This document shows positions 15,215-20,899 of a stretch of 20,899 nt of DNA, one piece after another. The position numbers and the translations under genes were made by a program. The DNA lies in contig DJWL01000068.1 of the NCBI GenBank assembly GCA_002441545.1, positions 1-20,899 on the forward strand. Direction: 5' to 3'. A model generated the notes under the pieces. The model had not been told where the DNA came from. It ran no database searches and worked only from the letters and a program-made list of their open reading frames with translations. This DNA is from Flavobacteriaceae bacterium UBA6231. GTDB taxonomy: Bacteria; Bacteroidota; Bacteroidia; Flavobacteriales; Flavobacteriaceae. The number at the start of each line of letters is the position of its first letter. The stretch's first letter is position 1.

Positions 15215-15823
15215 TTAAAGATCTTCAAGAAGCAACAAATATAAATTTTTTGTGCTACTTCCATAGCTTAAAAAGTCTTTTTCGTCTGAAGATTTAAAAT
15301 GTTTAATGGTAGTAATGTTTGTAGGTATTTTTTGTTTGTTTTTATTTTTTATACCACGCAGGCCTTCTCCAATATTTTCAACTATTTGACTTGTTGTTGC
15401 AAATACAATAAAATTTGCAGGTAGTTCTGTAAGCTTTTTTTCTGCAATTTGGTTTGAACAAATAAGCAATGAACCATCATTAGCAATTAGGTTTTCACAA
15501 GTGGTAATGAAAATTGTTGAATCACTTAATTTGTCGGTTACAATTAAACCAGTTTCTTTAAACTTGCTTTTTAAATTTTTATCAAAAAAATATGTCTTTT
15601 TATCTTCCCATTTATTCTCTTGAATGATGTTTTCTAAGCTTTCAAAAATTTCATTCAAATCTTCGCAATACAAAAACTTACCACCATTAGCTTTAAAGTT
15701 TATGGTAAACTTTTCATCTATTGGTAATTTAATTTCTGGCATGTATTTACCACGCTCACTAGATTTTAATTCTTCTTCCTTTTTATCAGATATAGAACCA
15801 AATATTTTTCTAAAAAGACTCAT
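15215..15823 (-). CDS. LUD-domain protein (LutC-like)
   Basis: The 202-residue protein has an N-terminal charged helix (about 1-25) and a LUD domain (about 55-200) with DLNEIFESLENIIQEN, IFITTCENLIANDGSLLICS, the Gly/Ser-rich NDG turn, LPANFIVFATTSQIVENIGEGL and a C-terminal YGSSTKNLYLLLLEDL. LutC of B. subtilis is a LUD protein needed for lactate use together with the iron-sulfur proteins LutA and LutB. Neither partner is in this window, and the gene instead lies between ftsH and cdsA, so a lactate role is only one possibility. It has its own likely promoter (15863-15870). Confidence 0.82.
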   Translation of the reverse strand: MSLFRKIFGSISDKKEEELKSSERGKYMPEIKLPIDEKFTINFKANGGKFLYCEDLNEIFESLENIIQENKWEDKKTYFFDKNLKSKFKETGLIVTDKLSDSTIFITTCENLIANDGSLLICSNQIAEKKLTELPANFIVFATTSQIVENIGEGLRGIKNKNKQKIPTNITTIKHFKSSDEKDFLSYGSSTKNLYLLLLEDL

Positions 15824-15862
15824 TTAGGTGTTGCTATTAACTCAGTTTTCTTTCGAGCTTTT

Positions 15863-15870
15863 CAAATATA
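15863..15870 (-). promoter_or_regulatory. -7 box for the LUD-cdsA-psd transcript
   Basis: Minus-strand TATATTTG matches TAnnTTTG exactly and ends 39 bases before the LUD ATG at 15823. It abuts the T run of the ftsH terminator. No good -33 TTTG was seen. Confidence 0.5.
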
Positions 15871-15910
15871 AAAAATCTTAAACTAACCATACGATTAATT
15901 TAAGATTTTT
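15871..15910 (-). terminator. Hairpin terminator downstream of ftsH
   Basis: A 12-base-pair inverted repeat (15871-15882 with 15899-15910, AAAAATCTTAAA and its complement, 16-base loop) starts 28 bases after the ftsH stop. On the minus strand it ends in a T-rich run. It is AT-rich with one G-C pair, so termination may be partial, allowing read-through into LUD-cdsA-psd. Confidence 0.6.
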
Positions 15911-15938
15911 ACAATTGGTTTTTGAAAATTGTTATAAT

Positions 15939-17879
15939 TTATTCGACAACTGTCTCATTTTCCTCTTTATTGAAATCACGCTTACCAAAAATTTTCTCAA
16001 GGTTATCTTTAAAAATAACTTCTTTCTCTAATAAAACATTAGCAAGTTCAGTAAGTTTATCCTTATTGTCTTCAAGAAGTTTTATGGCTCGTAAATATTG
16101 TGTTTCAATTAAATCTGAAATTTCTTTATCTATTAATTCAGCCGTTTTTTCACTGTAAGGTTTTGTGAAACCATATTCATTCTGACCAGATGAATCATAA
16201 TATGTTAAGTTTCCTACCTTGTCACTTAAACCGTATATGGTAACCATGGCTCTGGCTTGTTTGGTCACTTTTTCTAAATCACTAAGGGCACCTGTAGAAA
16301 TTTTGTTGAAAATAACTTTTTCAGCTGCTCTTCCTCCCAATGCTGCGCACATCTCGTCAAGCATTTGCTCTGGATGAACTATAAGTCGTTCTTCAGGTAA
16401 ATACCAAGCAGCACCTAATGATCTTCCACGAGGGACAATAGTAACTTTTACTAGAGGGGCTGCATGTTCAAGCATCCAACTTACGGTAGCGTGTCCGGCT
16501 TCATGAAAGGCCACTGCTTTTTTCTCACTTGGAGTTATGATTTTGTTTTTCTTTTCTAAACCACCAATAATTCTATCAACAGCATCAAGGAAATCTTGTT
16601 TGTCCACTTCTTTTTTGCCATTTCTGGCAGCAATTAAAGCAGCTTCATTACAAACGTTAGCAATATCTGCACCGGAAAAACCAGGTGTTTGTCTTGAAAG
16701 AAAATCAAGATCTAAATCCTTTGTTTTTTTAAGTGGGCGTAAATGGACCTCAAAAATTTCTTTACGTTCTCTAATATCTGGTAAATCAACAAAAATTTGT
16801 CTATCAAAACGCCCAGCACGCATTAAAGCTGTATCTAAAATATCGGCTCTGTTTGTCGCTGCAAGTACAATTACATTTGTATTAGTTCCAAAACCATCCA
16901 TTTCGGTTAATAATTGGTTAAGGGTATTTTCACGCTCATCATTACTTCCAGACATGGCATTTTTTCCTCTGGCACGACCAATGGCGTCAATTTCATCAAT
17001 AAAAATTATTGAAGGTGATTTTTCTTTGGCTTGTTTGAATAAATCACGAACTCTAGAAGCTCCAACACCAACAAACATTTCAACAAAATCTGAACCAGAT
17101 AATGAGAAAAATGGCACTTTAGCTTCACCAGCTACTGCTCTTGCGAGTAATGTTTTTCCTGTTCCTGGAGGCCCAACAAGTAATGCTCCTTTAGGTATTT
17201 TTCCTCCTAAAGTTGTGTATTTTTCTGGAAATTTTAAGAAATCAACAATTTCTTGAACTTCTTCTTTTGCACCTTCAAGTCCGGCAACATCTTTAAAGGT
17301 TGTTTTTACTTCAGTGTTCTGGTCAAAAAGCTTCGCTTTTGATTTTCCTATATTAAATATTTGGCCACCAGCACCTCCTCCAGCTCCTCCAGACATTCTA
17401 CGCATAATAAATATCCATACCCCAATAAGAAGTATAAAAGGAAGAATGCCAATTAATAAATCACCAAAAAAGTTGTCTTCTGTTATGTAAACCGGGGTTA
17501 AGTCAAGATGTTTTTCCTTTATAACCTCGTTTAGCTGGTTTTGAAAAATCTGTAAGTCTCCAAACTCAAATTTATAATTAGGTAATCTTGAAGCAGTAGG
17601 TATTAAAGTACTAGGCTTTGATTTTTTATGAATTTCTTTTTGCTCAGCTTCTTTTGTTAGATATACTTTTGCAATGCGCTTATTTACAATTTCTACTTTC
17701 TCAACATCGCCATCTGCAACAAATTTTAAAAATTGTGTTGGGTTAGTTGTACTACCGTCTTGATAACCAACATTGCTAAATAATTGAATAGCTAAAAAAA
17801 TGGCTATAACTATACCATAAATCCAGTAAGGATTAAATTTTGGTTTTTTATCTTTTATATTTTTTTTATCGTTTGTCAT
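15939..17879 (-). CDS. ftsH: ATP-dependent zinc metalloprotease FtsH
   Basis: FtsH is the hexameric inner-membrane AAA+ protease that degrades misassembled membrane proteins and unstable regulators. The 646 residues show TM1 (about 18-37), a periplasmic FtsH_ext region, TM2 (about 140-160), a Gly-rich linker (163-172), the AAA domain (Walker A GPPGTGKT 236-243, Walker B IIFIDEID 291-298, SRH with NRADILDTALMRAGRFDRQ) and the M41 peptidase with the zinc motif HEAGH (459-463). The pore motif FVEMFVGVGASRVRD is present, so it should be fully active. An acidic tail ends the protein. It follows rsfS by 6 bases and is closed by a hairpin. Confidence 0.98.
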   Translation of the reverse strand: MTNDKKNIKDKKPKFNPYWIYGIVIAIFLAIQLFSNVGYQDGSTTNPTQFLKFVADGDVEKVEIVNKRIAKVYLTKEAEQKEIHKKSKPSTLIPTASRLPNYKFEFGDLQIFQNQLNEVIKEKHLDLTPVYITEDNFFGDLLIGILPFILLIGVWIFIMRRMSGGAGGGAGGQIFNIGKSKAKLFDQNTEVKTTFKDVAGLEGAKEEVQEIVDFLKFPEKYTTLGGKIPKGALLVGPPGTGKTLLARAVAGEAKVPFFSLSGSDFVEMFVGVGASRVRDLFKQAKEKSPSIIFIDEIDAIGRARGKNAMSGSNDERENTLNQLLTEMDGFGTNTNVIVLAATNRADILDTALMRAGRFDRQIFVDLPDIRERKEIFEVHLRPLKKTKDLDLDFLSRQTPGFSGADIANVCNEAALIAARNGKKEVDKQDFLDAVDRIIGGLEKKNKIITPSEKKAVAFHEAGHATVSWMLEHAAPLVKVTIVPRGRSLGAAWYLPEERLIVHPEQMLDEMCAALGGRAAEKVIFNKISTGALSDLEKVTKQARAMVTIYGLSDKVGNLTYYDSSGQNEYGFTKPYSEKTAELIDKEISDLIETQYLRAIKLLEDNKDKLTELANVLLEKEVIFKDNLEKIFGKRDFNKEENETVVE

Positions 17880-17885
17880 TCTTTC

Positions 17886-18257
17886 TTAATAACTCGTTTC
17901 TATTTGTGTTGTTTTAGCGTCACCCCAAAGACTTTCAATATCATAATAATCTCTGATGTGTTTTTGAAAAACGTGTACAACAACATTTACATAATCTAAC
18001 AAAATCCATTCAGCATTATCTTCTCCTTCAACATGCCATGGATGGTCTTTTAGTACTTTGCTTACTTTTTTTTGAATAGAATTAGAAATGGCGTTAACTT
18101 GTGTATTTGAAGTTCCTTCACAAATTATAAAGTAATCACAAACCGTATTTTCTATTTCTCTTAAATCAAGGATGCTTATTTCATTACCTTTAACATCTTC
18201 AATGCCACTTATTATTACCGATATTAGTTGGTCTGCGCTTATATTTTCTTTCGCCAT
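17886..18257 (-). CDS. rsfS: Ribosomal silencing factor RsfS
   Basis: The 123-residue RsfS (Iojap/DUF143 family) binds ribosomal protein L14 (uL14) on the large subunit and blocks subunit joining when nutrients are low. Family signatures are clear: ILDLREIENTVCDYFIICEG, PWHVEGEDNAEWILLDYVNV, VVHVFQKHIRDYYDIESLWGDA. Length is typical. It leads an operon with ftsH, a pairing common in Flavobacteriaceae. A TAnnTTTG box sits 20 bases upstream, divergent from birA. Confidence 0.96.
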   Translation of the reverse strand: MAKENISADQLISVIISGIEDVKGNEISILDLREIENTVCDYFIICEGTSNTQVNAISNSIQKKVSKVLKDHPWHVEGEDNAEWILLDYVNVVVHVFQKHIRDYYDIESLWGDAKTTQIETSY

Positions 18258-18276
18258 TAATTTTATTTAATTTGTG

Positions 18277-18284
18277 CAAAGTTA
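18277..18284 (-). promoter_or_regulatory. -7 box for rsfS-ftsH
   Basis: Minus-strand TAACTTTG matches TAnnTTTG exactly and ends 19 bases before the rsfS ATG. No TTTG was found at the ideal -33 distance. Confidence 0.55.
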
Positions 18285-18350
18285 TTATTTTTTTTAGTTC
18301 TTTATACTTTAATTATTCATAAGATTGTATATCACTATAATAACTAGTTA

Positions 18351-19082
18351 ATGCATATAATCAAACTTAATGCCATTGATTCAACAAACAGCTATTTAAG
18401 AGCACTTTCTAGTGAAGATGTTCTGGTAGATTACACGGTTGTTATGGCTAAGTTTCAAACACAAGGTAGAGGACAAATGGGTACCGTTTGGAATTCTGAA
18501 AGCTCTAAAAACCTAACAGCTAGTGTGTTTAAAGATATTTCTACACTTTACATCGAGTATCCTTTTTATATCAGTATGGCTATTTCTTTAGCGCTAATTA
18601 AAGCATTGCAAAGTTTTTCCATACCAAAATTAAGTATCAAATGGCCTAACGACATTTTGTCAGAAGACAAAAAGATTTGTGGTGTTTTAATTGAAAATGT
18701 CATAAAACAAAATAGTTTTAGGGCTACCATTATTGGCATAGGATTAAATGTTAACCAAACTGATTTTGAGGGATTGCCTAAAGCCTCTTCTCTTAAATTA
18801 TTATCTGGAAAGACATTTAACCTTGATGAAGTATTGCATGTATTGATGAAGTATTTAAAATATTATTTTATGCTTTTAAGAAAGCAGGAGTATGAATACT
18901 TAAATCAGGAATATGAATCTTTTTTGTTTAGAAAAGACAAGCCCTCAACATTTGTTGATGTTGAAGGGTCCTTGTTTTCTGGTATTATAAAAAAAGTAAC
19001 TGTATCTGGAAATCTTCAGGTTTTACTTGAAGACAATATTATAAAAGAGTTTGACTTAAAGGAAATCACGCTTTTATATTAA
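18351..19082 (+). CDS. birA: Biotin-[acetyl-CoA carboxylase] ligase (no DNA-binding domain)
   Basis: The 243-residue enzyme activates biotin with ATP and attaches it to the biotin carboxyl carrier protein of acetyl-CoA carboxylase and related enzymes. It shows IDSTNSYL (9-16), the biotinyl-AMP loop FQTQGRGQMGTVW (35-47), KWPNDIL, the KKICGVLIEN strand with the catalytic Lys region, and GIGLNVN. A small C-terminal SH3-like domain covers about 195-243. The helix-turn-helix of E. coli BirA is absent, so it is a catalytic-only (group I) ligase that should not repress biotin genes. It is divergent from rsfS and ends tail to tail with the SRPBCC gene. Confidence 0.96.
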   Translation: MHIIKLNAIDSTNSYLRALSSEDVLVDYTVVMAKFQTQGRGQMGTVWNSESSKNLTASVFKDISTLYIEYPFYISMAISLALIKALQSFSIPKLSIKWPNDILSEDKKICGVLIENVIKQNSFRATIIGIGLNVNQTDFEGLPKASSLKLLSGKTFNLDEVLHVLMKYLKYYFMLLRKQEYEYLNQEYESFLFRKDKPSTFVDVEGSLFSGIIKKVTVSGNLQVLLEDNIIKEFDLKEITLLY

Positions 19083-19474
19083 ATTGATTTTGGGATACTT
19101 GAAGCTAATGTTTCAATAAATTTGCTTATTGGACCTTTTATCATCATGGCCATCATTGGATTGAAATCGCCATTGAATTCTAGCTGTACTTCACTTGATG
19201 ATTCATTTACTTCTTGTATATTTCCAATGAGTGAAAAATCTAATTTTCCACCAGCAGCACCAAGTACAATTTTATAAGGTGGAATTACTTCCTTTTTTTT
19301 AAGAATAATTTCAGGCATACCCTTTAATGCGAATAAAAAAGTATCATCACTTAATACTTCAAATTTGCTTATATTTTCTGGCATTAAGGATTCAAAGTTT
19401 TTAATATCTGATAAAAAATCAAATACCTCTTGAGATGATTTGCCTACATTTATTTTTGGAGATTCTAAATTCAT
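19079..19474 (-). CDS. SRPBCC (START-like) family protein
   Basis: The 131-residue protein fits the SRPBCC helix-grip fold that binds hydrophobic ligands: an N-terminal strand (NLESPKINVGKSSQEVFDFL), a helix (FLSDIKNFESLMP), alternating strands and a long C-terminal helix (MMAMMIKGPISKFIETLASS). No catalytic residues are evident. Related proteins are found in bacteria next to many kinds of genes, so the role is open. It lies 45 bases after pyrE and is probably cotranscribed. Its TAA stop and the birA TAA on the other strand share the palindrome TTAA at 19079-19082. Confidence 0.8.
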   Translation of the reverse strand: MNLESPKINVGKSSQEVFDFLSDIKNFESLMPENISKFEVLSDDTFLFALKGMPEIILKKKEVIPPYKIVLGAAGGKLDFSLIGNIQEVNESSSEVQLEFNGDFNPMMAMMIKGPISKFIETLASSIPKSI

Positions 19475-19519
19475 TTTTTAATTTTTTTAATAGGATGTAA
19501 ATTGATATTATTACCTATA

Positions 19520-20164
19520 TCAATTAGCGTTCCATTCGCTAGGATTTGAATTCCAAGCAGATAAAGTCTTTAATTCCTTTTGTGCAATATAGTTGGTTGC
19601 TAAGGCCTGTTCTAATAATATATCGTAATTACTTAATGTGTTGAGTGTTATGTTTTCTTTTTTGAAATTTTCAGTGGCAACATCAAACCCATAAGAAAAA
19701 ATAGCAACCATTCCTTTTACATTAACTTTGGCTTCTTTTAATGCTTTTACGGCATTTAAACTGCTTTTTCCAGTACTTATTAAATCTTCAACTACTACCA
19801 CATTTTGTCCGCTTTCAACAAAACCTTCAATTTGGTTCATCCTTCCATGACCTTTAGCTTCTGGTCTAACATAAATAAAAGGTAATCCTAAATATTCAGC
19901 TACCAACATGCCAATTCCAATGGCACCCGTTGCTACACCAGCAATAACATCGGGCTTTCCATAAAGTTTTTCAATTTCTTTTCCCATAGTCTCTCTTATG
20001 TAATTTCTTATTGGAGGAAAAGATAATATAATACGGTTATCACAATAAATGGGTGATTTCCATCCAGAAGCCCAAGTAAAAGGCTTCTTAGGGCTAAGCT
20101 TTATAGCATTTACTTGCAATAAAACTTCAGCAGTTTTTCTGGCAGTTTCTTTGTTAAAAATCAT
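19520..20164 (-). CDS. pyrE: Orotate phosphoribosyltransferase
   Basis: PyrE joins orotate and PRPP to give orotidine 5'-phosphate, the fifth step of UMP synthesis. The 214 residues contain the orotate-binding WASGWKSPIYCDNR (31-44), GVATGAIGIGMLVAE (76-90), the flexible loop RPEAKGHGRMNQIEG (100-114) and the PRPP motif VVVVEDLISTGKS (122-134). Length and motifs match the bacterial dimeric enzyme. The start MIFNKETARKTAEVLLQ fits the family, and no later Met is plausible. A TAnnTTTG box ends five bases before the ATG, which would leave almost no leader. No other pyr gene is in the window. Confidence 0.96.
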   Translation of the reverse strand: MIFNKETARKTAEVLLQVNAIKLSPKKPFTWASGWKSPIYCDNRIILSFPPIRNYIRETMGKEIEKLYGKPDVIAGVATGAIGIGMLVAEYLGLPFIYVRPEAKGHGRMNQIEGFVESGQNVVVVEDLISTGKSSLNAVKALKEAKVNVKGMVAIFSYGFDVATENFKKENITLNTLSNYDILLEQALATNYIAQKELKTLSAWNSNPSEWNAN

Positions 20165-20169
20165 AGATA

Positions 20170-20177
20170 CAAAATTA
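20170..20177 (-). promoter_or_regulatory. -7 box for pyrE
   Basis: Minus-strand TAATTTTG matches TAnnTTTG exactly, with only five bases between the box and the ATG. If used, the mRNA would begin at or near the start codon. Confidence 0.45.
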
Positions 20178-20294
20178 CATATAAAATTAGTTTTTTGTAA
20201 TGCTAGTTAATGAATTAAAATATTTTTTTCAACAATTGCTAATTTGAAACGAAAAATGATATTTTTACCAAATTGTAATTGTTAAATACAACTC

Positions 20295-20876
20295 ATGTAT
20301 AAAGTTTTTGTAAACGACAAACCGATCGTTTTAACAACTAAAGTTGAACAAGAAATTGGTTTTAAGAATTATTTGCTTAATACCGTACATATTGGAAAAG
20401 TGATAAAAGAATTGAATAATACGTCCTTAAAAGAGGTTAGACTTATTCATAATGACCCCGATAAATTGCTTAAAAAGTTTTTAAAAAAATTGCCAAATGT
20501 TATAGCTGGTGGAGGAAAAGTTTTCAATGATAAAGGTGATATTCTATTTATATACAGAAATGATAAATGGGATTTGCCAAAAGGTAAAATTGAAGGGAAC
20601 GAGTCTATAGAACGTACGGCGATAAGAGAAGTTACTGAAGAAACGGGCGTTAATGGTTTGGAGATAGTAAAACCTTTAGAAACCACGTATCATATTTTTA
20701 AGCGAAATGGTAAGCATAGAATAAAAGTTACTTACTGGTTTGAAATGAAAACCAGCTTTAGTGGCTATTTATATGCTCAGGAAGAAGAAGGCATAACAAA
20801 GGTTGAATGGCTGAGTAAAGAGCAAGTCTCAGAAGCTCTTGAAAATTCTTATGCGAATATTAGGTTGTTGATATAA
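20295..20876 (+). CDS. Nudix hydrolase with an N-terminal extra domain
   Basis: The 193-residue protein has the complete Nudix box GX5EX7REUXEEXGU at 97-119 (GKIEGNESIERTAIREVTEE, then TGV), which binds Mg2+ for hydrolysis of nucleoside diphosphate derivatives. It is preceded by AGGGKVFNDKG (71-81) and KWDLPKGK (91-98), as in MutT- and Ap4A-hydrolase-like members. About 70 residues come before the Nudix fold, a conserved-looking region of unclear role (MYKVFVNDKPIVLTTK). The substrate cannot be told. It is divergent from pyrE; a weak TATTTTTA box at 20260-20267 with TTG 21 bases upstream may serve it. The gene is complete, with 23 bases after it in the window. Confidence 0.9.
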   Translation: MYKVFVNDKPIVLTTKVEQEIGFKNYLLNTVHIGKVIKELNNTSLKEVRLIHNDPDKLLKKFLKKLPNVIAGGGKVFNDKGDILFIYRNDKWDLPKGKIEGNESIERTAIREVTEETGVNGLEIVKPLETTYHIFKRNGKHRIKVTYWFEMKTSFSGYLYAQEEEGITKVEWLSKEQVSEALENSYANIRLLI

Positions 20877-20899
20877 CTTATTTAAAATAAAGGAAGTTT

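Noticed and set aside
16537..17256. A long plus-strand open frame (239 codons) inside ftsH
   Set aside because: It is antisense to the AAA domain of a clearly conserved FtsH; its product has no recognisable domain and a composition typical of shadow frames.
19501..19524. Inverted repeat ATTGATAT / ATATCAAT at the end of pyrE
   Set aside because: Eight AT-rich pairs without a T tract; it overlaps the pyrE stop and is expected by chance in this base composition.

Overview
The window is an AT-rich, gene-dense chromosomal segment that looks like a member of the Bacteroidota, most likely a marine Flavobacteriaceae. Three things point there: several start regions carry the Bacteroidota -7 box TAnnTTTG instead of E. 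coli-type promoters, Shine-Dalgarno sequences are weak or absent, and the protein families and their order (pyrE, SRPBCC, birA, rsfS, ftsH, LUD protein, cdsA, psd, acyl-CoA-binding protein) fit that family. No tRNA, rRNA, CRISPR, IS element or prophage gene was seen. No gap between genes exceeds about 180 bases.

Layout. (a) 1-2255, minus strand: a compact four-gene operon with a 3-base gap, a 10-base overlap and a 1-base overlap. It encodes a small Cys4 membrane protein, a membrane GT2 glycosyltransferase, an ECF sigma factor without an adjacent anti-sigma, and an Nramp-like transporter cut by the window edge that lacks the DPGN metal-binding motif. One good promoter (2274-2281) precedes it. 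(b) 2407-3093, plus: aquaporin Z, ending in a strong bidirectional terminator shared with (c). (c) 3167-4497, minus: an ECF sigma factor and RskA-type anti-sigma pair. (d) 4565-6768, minus: a class I aminotransferase and murB, joined by a 1-base stop/start overlap. (e) 6897-8237, plus: a secreted aspartyl protease with PDZ domain, convergent with (f) 8294-8722, minus, a secreted DUF1573 protein. (g) 8905-12777, plus: valS and an NlpC/P60 lipoprotein. (h) 12807-15823, minus: LUD protein, cdsA, psd, acyl-CoA-binding protein and a SET-domain protein, i.e. phospholipid synthesis plus two less expected partners. (i) 15939-18257, minus: rsfS-ftsH, closed by a hairpin whose U tract runs into the LUD promoter. 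(j) 18351-19082, plus: birA, tail to tail with an SRPBCC protein. (k) 19079-20164, minus: pyrE and SRPBCC. (l) 20295-20876, plus: a Nudix hydrolase divergent from pyrE.

Most of the window is ordinary housekeeping DNA: translation (valS, rsfS), cell wall (murB, NlpC/P60), phospholipids (cdsA, psd), pyrimidines (pyrE), biotin attachment (birA) and membrane quality control (ftsH). The least explained part is operon (a), where a sigma factor, a Cys4 membrane protein, a glycosyltransferase and a non-canonical Nramp-like carrier seem to be made from one transcript. The SET-domain protein beside a bacterial acyl-CoA-binding protein is the second point of interest. Two starts that a simple longest-frame call would give (TTG at 2276 and at 8872) fall inside promoter boxes and are corrected here.
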